DNA of 12,554 nt, taken from an uncultured Collinsella sp. Lineage in GTDB: Bacteria; Actinomycetota; Coriobacteriia; Coriobacteriales; Coriobacteriaceae. Every line of letters starts with the position of its first letter. Position 1 is the first letter of the stretch. Position numbers and translations under genes: made by a program. The notes below the pieces were generated by a model. It had not been told where the DNA came from, did no database searches, and saw only the letters and a program-made list of their open reading frames with translations. Location: the NCBI GenBank assembly GCA_900548565.1, contig URKV01000047.1, positions 1-12,554 on the forward strand, written 5' to 3'. Positions 5,633-12,370 of this stretch are shown here, piece by piece.

Positions 5633-7010
5633 AGGTAGCGGAGGTATCGACGACGCCGGTCGCATTGGCAACCGCGACTATGACGATCATGCATAGGAGC
5701 AGCACACCCAATGCCTTGAGCCAGAGTTTCGCGAGCTTCTTGCCGCGATAGCTGTCGAGCAGTGCGAATCGCCGACGAAGACGGCGCTTATCGAGCAGCG
5801 CAAAATGCATAAGCACCATAAGGCCATCGACAAAGAAAAAATACTCGATTATGAGAAGCCACGTCGGGTAGCTTTGGTTTGCTCCGGTGGGGTGAAAGAC
5901 GGCAAAGTGACTTCCGACAAAGAACACAAGCAGCGAGAAGCAGACGAGCGTATTCCAAATGCGCCCCAGAGACTCCGGAACGCGAGAGAGCAGACCACAT
6001 GCAGCGGAGGCGGCGGGACTAGGAAGCCCTGCGGGGTTTTGGGGCCCTTGGGGCGTCAACACCGTCTCCGAGGCCGGAGTACGGACAGGCGCAGGCGCAG
6101 GAGGCCGCACGGGGCGACTCAGATCGTATGCCGCGCGCGTCGCCCGTCCCAACGCTTCCGCACTCGCAAAACGTTTGGCCGGGTCAAGCGCCATCGACAT
6201 GCAGATGACATCGGCAAGTGGAGTGGGAATGCCGCGCGTCTCGCATTGCTCGCGCATGTCGAGCCCTGGTTTAGGGTCGACTCCCGTCAAGCAGAAGAAC
6301 AACAGAGCGCCAAGTGCGTAGACGTCGCTGCGCGCACTCGTCTGCCCAAACCCATACTGTTCGGGCGGCGCATAGGGTCGCGTGCCAAACTTGACGGTGT
6401 CGGCATCGGCGCCATCGCGCCATACGCGCGCGATCCCCAAGTCGATAATCACCAGCGACGAAAACGTCAGGCCGTCATCAGGCGTATAGTTGGCACCCGA
6501 CACGATGATATTCGACGGTTTGAGGTCGCGATGGATCACCGGCGCCGACGTCTCCCCCGCCATTGCAAAACCGGCATGGATCTCGCCCACGGCGTCGCAA
6601 AGGGCAGGATACATTTCGTGCGCATAATCGGGGGTGGCTCCCAGACGGTCCACCAGCGCCCCGAGCGTCTCCCCTTCGATGTATTCCATAACCACGTTGA
6701 GATCGTCGCCCACACGACGACAATCGACGATTCTGGGCAGGTGCTCAAAACGCCTGCCTGCCCGCTGAGCGGCAAACAGACGCTCGTATGCCCCGCCGAT
6801 TTGAGCCGAAGCATCGATGCGCTTACGAACAAAGGGACCGAGCGAACCACCGCCGGTTCCTTCAAAGTACACGAGCTCGGTTGTTTCAACGGACGAGCGC
6901 TTAAGTACACGCTCCACGCGATAGCTGTCGTCGCGATCGAGCGACGCCAGGTGCTCGGCAAGCGCTGCGGTCAGCTCGTCATCGGAATATGTTGGGCTCT
7001 GAGTATCCAT
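5631..7010 (-). CDS. Membrane-anchored Ser/Thr protein kinase (Hanks type)
   Basis: A 459-residue protein. The kinase domain (about 30-290) has the beta-3 lysine in FVRKRI (K63), a helix-C glutamate (E76), the catalytic loop HRDLKPSN (D162, N167), DLG in place of DFG (D190) and a GTRPYAPPEQY activation end (E217). The glycine-rich loop is degenerate: the VLKRSSVETTELVYF stretch lacks GxGxxG. The catalytic residues suggest an active enzyme. A Pro/Ala linker (about 300-345) leads to three hydrophobic segments (about 355-375, 385-410, 430-450) and a basic stretch, so the kinase domain is probably cytoplasmic and tethered. No PASTA repeats are present, which separates it from PknB/StkP types. The ATG at 7010 has GGAGG unusually close (2 nt); ATGs at 7019 and 7022 are alternatives without a site. 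It follows the XRE-type regulator gene by 98 nt. Targets are unknown. Confidence 0.85.
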   Translation of the reverse strand: MDTQSPTYSDDELTAALAEHLASLDRDDSYRVERVLKRSSVETTELVYFEGTGGGSLGPFVRKRIDASAQIGGAYERLFAAQRAGRRFEHLPRIVDCRRVGDDLNVVMEYIEGETLGALVDRLGATPDYAHEMYPALCDAVGEIHAGFAMAGETSAPVIHRDLKPSNIIVSGANYTPDDGLTFSSLVIIDLGIARVWRDGADADTVKFGTRPYAPPEQYGFGQTSARSDVYALGALLFFCLTGVDPKPGLDMREQCETRGIPTPLADVICMSMALDPAKRFASAEALGRATRAAYDLSRPVRPPAPAPVRTPASETVLTPQGPQNPAGLPSPAASAACGLLSRVPESLGRIWNTLVCFSLLVFFVGSHFAVFHPTGANQSYPTWLLIIEYFFFVDGLMVLMHFALLDKRRLRRRFALLDSYRGKKLAKLWLKALGVLLLCMIVIVAVANATGVVDTSAT

Positions 7011-7028
7011 AGCCTCCATCATAGCGCA

Positions 7029-7058
7029 GGGCGCAGACACCCCATGGCATCTGCGCCC
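7029..7058 (-). promoter_or_regulatory. Hairpin between the regulator and kinase genes
   Basis: A perfect 9-bp inverted repeat, GGGCGCAGA (7029-7037) with TCTGCGCCC (7050-7058) and a 12-nt loop, lies just upstream of the kinase start. There is no T-tract. It may set the relative output of the two genes or stabilise RNA. Confidence 0.4.
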
Positions 7059-7108
7059 CGTTCGTTTGCATCGTTGTTCGGCAGCTCCGCCGGCTCAGAT
7101 ATCAGCCG

Positions 7109-7531
7109 CTAACTCACCGTCTCCTCGCCAAAGCGATACAGCTCCTCGTTGACCTTTTGGAGGCTGCACCCGCGATCGATGCAAAAGATGATAATCGCAT
7201 CGCGGCGGTCCTTGCAGTTAAGGACGCTTACCCCGGCAGCCGTCAGCGCACGGTTGGTCTCTTTGAGCGTCAGCGCCATCGCAAAGGCAATCTGCAGCAC
7301 CTTATTGCGACTCGGATGACGCGCCCCGGTAAAGATCTGATAGCCAAAGGTCTCATTGAGATCGGCCATACGAACCACGCGCGAGCGCTCCAAGCCCTTT
7401 TCCTGCAGTAGCTGCTTCAGGTAGTTCGAAAGCGACGGAGCGGCAAAGTCGTGTTCTTTGATATAGCCATCGATGTTCGGCGCATCGAGAAGCTCATTGA
7501 GCAACTCCTCGGTCAGCTTTTTATCGGACAT
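7109..7531 (-). CDS. XRE-like helix-turn-helix regulator
   Basis: A 140-residue protein with an HTH of the XRE/Cro fold at about residues 34-85 (YLKQLLQEKGLERSRVVRMADLNETFGYQIFTG, then HPSRNKVLQIAFAM). After it comes a conserved-looking tail, NCKDRRDAIIIFCIDRGCSLQKVNEELYRFG, predicted helical. I recall similar small HTH proteins from anaerobic Firmicutes and Actinobacteria beside Ser/Thr kinase genes; that memory is not checked. The ATG at 7531 has GGAGG (7541-7545) 9 nt upstream. It follows the FxLYD gene by 32 nt and precedes the kinase gene by 98 nt, so the three probably share a transcript. The regulator could be a phosphorylation target of the kinase, which is inference. DNA targets are unknown. 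Confidence 0.8.
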   Translation of the reverse strand: MSDKKLTEELLNELLDAPNIDGYIKEHDFAAPSLSNYLKQLLQEKGLERSRVVRMADLNETFGYQIFTGARHPSRNKVLQIAFAMALTLKETNRALTAAGVSVLNCKDRRDAIIIFCIDRGCSLQKVNEELYRFGEETVS

Positions 7532-7563
7532 ACGACTTCACCTCCCCCAGTGCATGCAACATG

Positions 7564-8007
7564 CTAGAAACCGCTTACGTTCGAACGCTCCCAGCTAGCA
7601 ACCTGGTCGGGAGACACCGTACCCAGCGCCTCGAACTTCCAGGAGCCGCCCGCCTTCAGATGATTGGTGTTTGCAAGAGCCGTTCCAACCTGGTTGCCAT
7701 CGGCATCATACAGAACATATTCAATCTGAATGTAGCTCTTTTCCTTGTCCGTGTTATTGGTCAGGGTGCCCGTGATCTTATAGGTAAACTGATTGGAAGT
7801 GTCTTCAGCCTCGTCAGCAATGGTATACGGTTCTTGCGGTTCTTTTTGCTCCTTAGCCTGCTGTGTCGTCTCGGCAGGTTTTGCCGAATCGCTCGCAGAC
7901 GAATCGGTTGAGTTGCCGCCCATAGAGCCCACGGCACCGACAATAACCAGCACCACGATGATGCCTAGGACAATCTTACCGATTGGCTTCTTTCCCTCTT
8001 TTGCCAT
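7564..8007 (-). CDS. Membrane-anchored FxLYD domain protein
   Basis: A 147-residue protein: basic N-terminus MAKEGKKPIGK, one transmembrane helix (about 10-28), a Ser/Asp/Gln/Glu-rich spacer (31-65), and an immunoglobulin-like FxLYD domain (about 68-140). That domain contains YKITGTLTNNTDKEKSYIQI, YVLYDADGNQVG and HLKAGGSWKFEA. There is no lipobox cysteine, so it is held by the helix with the domain outside the cell. FxLYD domains are thought to bind or sense at the envelope, but no ligand is known. The ATG at 8007 has AAGGA (8014-8018) 6 nt upstream, and that site lies inside a 14-bp inverted repeat. It is the first gene of a probable operon with the XRE regulator and the kinase, so it may act as an outside sensor or modulator (inference). 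Confidence 0.83.
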   Translation of the reverse strand: MAKEGKKPIGKIVLGIIVVLVIVGAVGSMGGNSTDSSASDSAKPAETTQQAKEQKEPQEPYTIADEAEDTSNQFTYKITGTLTNNTDKEKSYIQIEYVLYDADGNQVGTALANTNHLKAGGSWKFEALGTVSPDQVASWERSNVSGF

Positions 8008-8012
8008 TATTC

Positions 8013-8066
8013 ATCCTTCCTACGATCCGGCTACCGTGCCGGCACACAGCACATCGTAGGAAGGAT
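8013..8066 (-). promoter_or_regulatory. Perfect 14-bp inverted repeat covering the FxLYD ribosome binding site
   Basis: ATCCTTCCTACGAT (8013-8026) and ATCGTAGGAAGGAT (8053-8066) are exact complements. The 26-nt interior contains a further 5-bp stem, CCGGC (8027-8031) with GCCGG (8038-8042). In the minus-strand transcript the 3' arm carries the AAGGA of the FxLYD gene, so the folded RNA would hide it. It may be a translational switch, an RNA-binding protein site, or a palindromic DNA operator. The stretch beyond it (8067-8171) holds only weak inverted repeats and no clear promoter. Confidence 0.65.
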
Positions 8067-8171
8067 TAAACTTGAATTCACTAGCTGAGAGCTAAGGCTG
8101 CGGTAAACGGCCAATGCAGTTATCCAAACGTTGAGCAAACGCACTTTGCGCAACCGTCTGCTGGCAGCGCA

Positions 8172-8492
8172 TCAACCCACCGTGACGGATTCCCCGGTAA
8201 AGGCACTGACCATCAACAGGACAAAGAACACCAGGTAGCTGACACTCAGCGGGTACGCAATGACCAGGAATACAACCCAGCCGACATTGGTTTTACCGTC
8301 GGCACGACGTTGCTCGCGGCAACGATAGAGCCAAATCGTCACGCCAATGGCCACAATCAGCAACACGAGTGCCGCTGCTGCCAACCCGGCAAGCGCAAAC
8401 ATCACGCCAATGCTCACAGCAATAACCGGAAGCAGCAGCAGGCCGCACCCGCACCCACCAGGACTATACACGGCAGTCTGTCGGCGCCTCAT
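8172..8492 (-). CDS. Small hydrophobic membrane protein, unknown function
   Basis: A 106-residue protein with a basic N-terminus (MRRRQTAVYSPGGCGCG) and about three hydrophobic segments (near 18-35, 36-56 and 72-98). A basic cytoplasmic-type loop, YRCREQRRADGKTN, lies between the last two. I do not recognise a family. The GGCGCG stretch just before the first segment is notable. Its start overlaps or abuts the stop of the amidohydrolase gene: the run TGATGATG gives ATGs at 8495 and 8492. The GGAG at 8498-8501 is 5 nt from the ATG at 8492, hence this choice. Translational coupling with the amidohydrolase is likely, which supports a linked role, but nothing in the sequence names one. Confidence 0.65.
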   Translation of the reverse strand: MRRRQTAVYSPGGCGCGLLLLPVIAVSIGVMFALAGLAAAALVLLIVAIGVTIWLYRCREQRRADGKTNVGWVVFLVIAYPLSVSYLVFFVLLMVSAFTGESVTVG

Positions 8493-8494
8493 CA

Positions 8495-9682
8495 TCACTC
8501 CAAGTCAAGCAATCGTTTGTAGACATCGAGGCCTTTGAGAAGGATTTCCTCGTCGAAGAGCATGCTATCGGTATGCAGAGCGCTTGTGGCATAGGCGGGA
8601 CAGCCATCCGAATCACTCGGGTTGTCTTGGTCCTCTGGCATACCCGTGCCCAGCAGGAAAAACACGCCCGGCAGATGGCGTTGATAGAACGCGAAATCCT
8701 CGGCGATCAGCAGCGGTTCCTCCACAAGCTGCAGCCCGGGCAAGGCAGGCGCGACGCTGGCAAACAACTCGGGGTCGTTGTCGACCGGCGGATAGCCCTC
8801 GGCAAAGTCGAGATCGTACGTGCAGCCCGTTGCAGTGCATGCCTCATCAAGCACGCGGCGCACGCCCTCGCGTGCCCGGTCGAACATGTCGTCTGTAAAC
8901 ACACGCAGGCTGCCGGCAACATGGGCCTCCCCCGCCACCGCGTTGCAGACGGTACCGGCCTGCAGTAGGCCAAACTTGCCGATACAGGGCTCGTCGGTGC
9001 CCAGCTCGTCCATCAGCTCGCGCTCGGCAACCAAAAACTTCGCTGCAGCCAAGGCCGCATCGTGCGACTCCTCGACCGGCACACCATAGGTCTTAGCAAT
9101 ATGGATACTCGTACCGTGAATATGGATGTGCGTCTCGCTCGAACGCGCCAGCAGCGGGCCGGAACAACTCGCCAACGTGCCGGCAGGCAGATCGGGCCAC
9201 ACATGGAAGCCAAAAATTCGGTCGACCCCGTAGCGCTCGAACACGCCGCTCTCGCATACCGTCTTGGCGCCACCGGTCGTTTCCTCGGCCGGCTGGAACA
9301 CAAAGAGCACGTTGCGCCTCATGGCGCCCGGCTGCTCGCGAATCGTACGGTCGACATACGTCGCGGCGGCAAGTGCCATAGCCATGTGTCCGTCATGTCC
9401 GCAAGCGTGCATCTTTCCGGGATGGATCGAGGCAAAGGCCGCTCCCGTCGCCTCCGCGATGGGCAGCGCATCCATATCGGCGCGAATCGCCGTGGCACGC
9501 GCGGCATCAACGCCGGCGTCGAAGAAAGCACAGACGCAGCTGGGGCACGGATGAGTCACTTCGCAGGTGAGCGGTGCCAGCACGCCCTCGATATAGGCAA
9601 TGGTTTGCGGAAGATCGAAATCGAGCTCCGGAATGCGATGGAGATCGCGGCGATAGCGACGGAGTTCTTGGAGCTCGGTCAT
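8495..9682 (-). CDS. M20 family metallopeptidase (amidohydrolase)
   Basis: A 395-residue zinc amidohydrolase of the M20/IAL-ILR type that hydrolyses N-acylated amino acids or similar amides in the cytoplasm. Seen in order: RRDLHRIPELDF (11-22), ADMDALPI (68-75), metal site HACGHDGH (92-99, C94, H96), PAEETTGGAK with catalytic E133 and metal ligand E134, FGFHVWPDLPAG (H160), EDFAFYQRHLPGVFFLLGTG, and ALHTDSMLFDEEIL near the end. The lid/dimerisation motif, usually close to GKGGHAA-PH, reads HIHGTSIHIAKTYGVPVEESHD, a variant. The ATG at 9682 has GAAGGG (9690-9695) 7 nt upstream. It is divergent from the lysine operon, so N-acetyl-diaminopimelate deacetylase is a possible role. Sequence alone supports only a general aminoacylase-like call. 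Confidence 0.85.
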   Translation of the reverse strand: MTELQELRRYRRDLHRIPELDFDLPQTIAYIEGVLAPLTCEVTHPCPSCVCAFFDAGVDAARATAIRADMDALPIAEATGAAFASIHPGKMHACGHDGHMAMALAAATYVDRTIREQPGAMRRNVLFVFQPAEETTGGAKTVCESGVFERYGVDRIFGFHVWPDLPAGTLASCSGPLLARSSETHIHIHGTSIHIAKTYGVPVEESHDAALAAAKFLVAERELMDELGTDEPCIGKFGLLQAGTVCNAVAGEAHVAGSLRVFTDDMFDRAREGVRRVLDEACTATGCTYDLDFAEGYPPVDNDPELFASVAPALPGLQLVEEPLLIAEDFAFYQRHLPGVFFLLGTGMPEDQDNPSDSDGCPAYATSALHTDSMLFDEEILLKGLDVYKRLLDLE

Positions 9683-9777
9683 AGAGGATCCCTTCGTGAG
9701 GCACATCTGTTGCAACTTATTGTGATACAGGATTGTGGCGCACATGTTTCCAGCATATCCCTGCATTTTTTAAACGT

Positions 9778-9783
9778 TATATA
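9778..9783 (+). promoter_or_regulatory. Candidate -10 box of the lysine operon
   Basis: TATATA lies in an AT-rich patch (9766-9798) unlike the GC-rich surroundings. It would start a transcript near 9790, ahead of a 6-bp hairpin (GTGGTA 9812-9817 with TACCAC 9825-9830) and the riboswitch. No -35 box is convincing. An alternative pair is TTGTTT (9793-9798) with TAGGGT (9816-9821), spaced 17 nt. Confidence 0.25.
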
Positions 9784-9830
9784 CGAATACTCTTGTTTGG
9801 TAAAGTGCAACGTGGTAGGGTCGTTACCAC

Positions 9831-9990
9831 TTGATAGAGGCGCGGGCACGAAGAACCGCGGGCGAGCCGGCAGGCTTTGACCCCGTGGGGAGGCGAAACC
9901 CGCCGAACTGGGCTTTTCGGGCACGAACAACCTGGTGGGCCTGTGGGAAACACCCACAGGACTGTCTGCAGCAATGCGGGAGCGCTATCC
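9831..9990 (+). promoter_or_regulatory. Lysine riboswitch (L box) aptamer
   Basis: The RNA matches the lysine-sensing aptamer consensus as I know it: TTGATAGAGGCGCG at the 5' side (9831-9844), GGGGAGGCGAAACCCGCCGA in the core, GGACTGTCTGCAGC (9959-9972), and GGGAGCGCTATC at the 3' side (9978-9989). P1 is GATAG (9833-9837) with CTATC (9985-9989). One arm is a perfect 8-bp stem (CCTGTGGG 9940-9947 with CCCACAGG 9953-9960). It lies directly upstream of lysA-dapA-dapB, so bound lysine should switch off lysine and diaminopimelate synthesis. Confidence 0.93.
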
Positions 9991-10050
9991 GGACATTGGG
10001 TCCACGCTATGCGGATTCGATGCGCAGATGGCGCCGTCTGGATAGCGAGG
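9983..10050 (+). promoter_or_regulatory. Riboswitch expression platform acting on the lysA ribosome binding site
   Basis: Two copies of CGCTAT (9983-9988 and 10005-10010) compete for one ATAGCG (10042-10047). The upstream copy, CGCTATCC (9983-9990), is exactly complementary to GGATAGCG (10040-10047) and overlaps P1. The downstream copy extends to CCACGCTAT (10002-10010) with ATAGCGAGG (10042-10050), one mismatch, covering the GAGG Shine-Dalgarno. There is no T-tract, so control is probably translational: with lysine, P1 forms and the downstream copy hides GAGG; without lysine, the upstream copy pairs and GAGG stays open. Confidence 0.6.
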
Positions 10051-10060
10051 TTTACGGGAC

Positions 10061-12370
10061 ATGGCATTGACCCCCAACGAGGCATATGCGGCCAAGCAGC
10101 CGTTTGTGGACAAGGAGACACTCGAGCATATCGTCGAGCAGTTCCCCACGCCGTTTCATCTATACGACGAGGCAGGCATCCGCCGCAACATGCAAGAAGT
10201 GCGCGACGCCTTTGCATGGAACCCGGGCTTTAAGGAATACTTTGCCGTCAAGGCCAACCCCAACCCGGCGCTCATCTCCATTCTCAACGAATACGGCTGC
10301 GGCTGTGATTGCTCGAGCTATACCGAGCTCATGATCGCCCGCTCGCTGGGTATCACGGGACACGACATCATGTTCTCGTCCAACGATACGCCGGCTGCCG
10401 ATTTTGAGCTCGCCGACAAGCTGGGTGCCATCGTCAACTTTGACGACATCAGCCACATCGAGTTCTTTGAGCGTGTTGCGGGGCCCATCCCCAAAACGGT
10501 CAGTTGCCGCTTTAATCCAGGCGGCCTATTCCAGCTCTCCAACGGCATCATGGACAACCCGGGCGACTCCAAGTACGGCATGACCACCGAGCAGCTCTTC
10601 GAGGCCTTTCGTATGCTCAAGGCCAAGGGCGCCGAGAACTTTGGCATCCACGCATTCCTTGCCAGCAACACCGTCACCAACGACTACTACCCCAAACTCG
10701 CGCGCATCCTCTTTGAGCTTGCCGTGCGCTTGGAGCGCGAGACCGGCGCACATGTCGCCTTCATCAATCTGTCCGGCGGCGTCGGCATCCCCTATCTGCC
10801 CGAGCAGCAGGCCAACGACATTCACGCCATCGGCGAGGGGGTGCACGCGGCATACGACGAGATCCTGGTTCCTGCCGGCATGGGCGATGTGGCCATCTGC
10901 ACCGAAATGGGCCGCTTTATGATGGGCCCCTACGGCTGCCTGGTCACCAAGGCCATCCACGAGAAGCAGATCTACAAGAACTATATCGGCGTGGACGCCA
11001 GTGCCGTCGACCTCATTCGTCCCGCCATGTATGGCGCTTACCACCACATCACGGTGATGGGTCAGCCGGACGGTCCTGATAAAACCGCAGCCCCCGTCAC
11101 AAACACGTACGACATCACGGGCAATCTGTGCGAGAACAATGACAAGTTCGCCATCGACCGCGAGCTGCCGCATATCGACATGGGTGATGTGCTCGTGATT
11201 CACGACACCGGCGCGCATGGCTACTCCATGGGCTACAACTACAACGGCCGCCTGCGCTCCGCCGAGGTCCTGCTGCGCCCCGATGGCTCGGCCGACCTCA
11301 TCCGACGCGCCGAGCGCCCGGGCGATTACTTTGCCACGCTCGACGTGCTGCCGTGCGGCCGCGAGCTGCTGGCCAAATCGCGCGCCGAAAGCGCCCGCCG
11401 TCGCGCTCAGGACGAGCGCCTGGCCGTCGCCGCCCAATGGAACAAACGCATCCAGATCGCGGAAGCGAAGGAGAAGAACATGGATATCCGCAACCTCGAG
11501 GGCTCGATCGTCGCCCTCGTCACGCCGTTTAAAAAGGACGGCAGCGTCGACTTTGACGCGCTCGAGCGCCTTATCGATTTCCACTTGCAAAATGGCACCG
11601 ACGCCATCCTCACCCTGGGCACCACCGGTGAGAGTGCCACGATGACCGATGACGAGGACAACTCCGTCGTCGCCGCCGTGGTCAAGCATGTTGCAGGACG
11701 CGTCCCCGTCATCGCCGGCTCGGGCTCCAACTCCACGCAGACCATGCTCACCAAGTCGCTCACCTATCAGGGCCTGGGCGCCGACGGTCTGCTGCTCATC
11801 ACCCCCTACTACAACAAGTCCAATGAAGAGGGTATCTATCAGCACTTTAAGACCGTCGCCGATGCCGTGGACATCCCCTGCATCCTGTACAACATCCCCG
11901 GCCGCTGTGGCTGCGGCATCAGCGAGTGCAACGTAGAGCGCCTGGCCGCACATCCCAACATCATGGGTATTAAGGAAGCCTCTGGCAACGTCGCCTACGC
12001 GGCCAAGATCGCCCACCTGCTGTCCGACGACTTCCGCATGTACTCGGGCGAGGACGCGCTTACCGTGCCGCTCATGAGCCTGGGCGCCTCGGGCACCATC
12101 AGCGTGTGGGCCGACGTGCAGCCGCAGCTCGTGCATGACATGTGCCGCGCCTATTTGGACAGTGACGTGGCGCGTGCCCGCGATATCCAAATTGCCGGCC
12201 AGCCACTCATCAATGCCCTTTTTAGTGAGGTCAACCCCATCCCCGTCAAGGAAGCGCTCGCCCAGATGGGCATGATCGAGGCAAACTACCGTATGCCGCT
12301 GTGCCCCATGGCAGACGACACGCGAGCCGCACTTACCGATGCTCTGAAGGGAGCTGGTCTGCTTGATTAA
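10061..12370 (+). CDS. lysA-dapA: LysA-DapA fusion: diaminopimelate decarboxylase joined to dihydrodipicolinate synthase
   Basis: One uninterrupted frame of 769 residues. Residues 1 to about 425 are a fold-III PLP decarboxylase: PLP lysine in EYFAVKANPNP (K64), NLSGGVGIPYLP, the CTEMGRFMMGPYG region, GNLCENNDKFAIDRELP, and YNYNGRLRSAEVLL. This part makes lysine from meso-diaminopimelate. It belongs to the variant LysA group with SSNDTPAADFELADKLGAIVNFDD. Residues 426-473 are a charged, probably helical linker. Residues 474-769 are a full DapA. No stop codon occurs in any forward frame across the linker (next ones near 11530 and 11645), so one missed base would not restore a normal lysA end. 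The ATG at 10061 has GAGG (10047-10050) 10 nt upstream. The fusion would join the first committed and the last step of one pathway. A mutated stop codon or sequencing substitution remains possible. Confidence 0.85.
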   Translation: MALTPNEAYAAKQPFVDKETLEHIVEQFPTPFHLYDEAGIRRNMQEVRDAFAWNPGFKEYFAVKANPNPALISILNEYGCGCDCSSYTELMIARSLGITGHDIMFSSNDTPAADFELADKLGAIVNFDDISHIEFFERVAGPIPKTVSCRFNPGGLFQLSNGIMDNPGDSKYGMTTEQLFEAFRMLKAKGAENFGIHAFLASNTVTNDYYPKLARILFELAVRLERETGAHVAFINLSGGVGIPYLPEQQANDIHAIGEGVHAAYDEILVPAGMGDVAICTEMGRFMMGPYGCLVTKAIHEKQIYKNYIGVDASAVDLIRPAMYGAYHHITVMGQPDGPDKTAAPVTNTYDITGNLCENNDKFAIDRELPHIDMGDVLVIHDTGAHGYSMGYNYNGRLRSAEVLLRPDGSADLIRRAERPGDYFATLDVLPCGRELLAKSRAESARRRAQDERLAVAAQWNKRIQIAEAKEKNMDIRNLEGSIVALVTPFKKDGSVDFDALERLIDFHLQNGTDAILTLGTTGESATMTDDEDNSVVAAVVKHVAGRVPVIAGSGSNSTQTMLTKSLTYQGLGADGLLLITPYYNKSNEEGIYQHFKTVADAVDIPCILYNIPGRCGCGISECNVERLAAHPNIMGIKEASGNVAYAAKIAHLLSDDFRMYSGEDALTVPLMSLGASGTISVWADVQPQLVHDMCRAYLDSDVARARDIQIAGQPLINALFSEVNPIPVKEALAQMGMIEANYRMPLCPMADDTRAALTDALKGAGLLD
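11468..11473 (+). promoter_or_regulatory. Internal Shine-Dalgarno for dapA
   Basis: AAGGAG lies 6 nt upstream of the ATG at 11480, inside the fused reading frame. It is as strong as any site in the window, so ribosomes could start DapA independently of LysA. Confidence 0.7.
11480..12370 (+). CDS. dapA: 4-hydroxy-tetrahydrodipicolinate synthase (DapA) module with its own start
   Basis: From the internal ATG this is 296 residues, normal full length for DapA, a TIM-barrel class I aldolase that condenses pyruvate with aspartate semialdehyde. Seen in order (numbered from this ATG): GSIVALVTPF (8-17), GTTGES (T48, T49), ITPYYNKSNEEG (Y111), LYNIPGRCGCGIS (Y137, R142) and IMGIKEASGN with the Schiff-base lysine K165. 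All catalytic residues are present. It is in frame with lysA and covered by the same long frame, but its strong Shine-Dalgarno suggests that free DapA is also made. Its stop at 12370 overlaps by 8 nt the TTG start of dapB. Feedback control by lysine at the protein level cannot be judged here. Confidence 0.88.
   Translation: MDIRNLEGSIVALVTPFKKDGSVDFDALERLIDFHLQNGTDAILTLGTTGESATMTDDEDNSVVAAVVKHVAGRVPVIAGSGSNSTQTMLTKSLTYQGLGADGLLLITPYYNKSNEEGIYQHFKTVADAVDIPCILYNIPGRCGCGISECNVERLAAHPNIMGIKEASGNVAYAAKIAHLLSDDFRMYSGEDALTVPLMSLGASGTISVWADVQPQLVHDMCRAYLDSDVARARDIQIAGQPLINALFSEVNPIPVKEALAQMGMIEANYRMPLCPMADDTRAALTDALKGAGLLD

Noticed and set aside
4387..5694. Minus-strand frame opposite the wall hydrolase gene
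   Set aside because: Repetitive Gly/Leu-rich shadow of the coiled-coil coding sequence; it also crosses the terminator.
8131..8153. Weak hairpin (GCAAA with TTTGC) after the small membrane protein gene as a terminator
   Set aside because: The stem is only 5 bp with a mismatch above it, and no T-tract follows on the minus strand.
9974..10045. 23-codon upstream ORF in the lysA leader
   Set aside because: It has no Shine-Dalgarno and overlaps the 3' side of the riboswitch and its platform; the RNA structure explains this stretch better.
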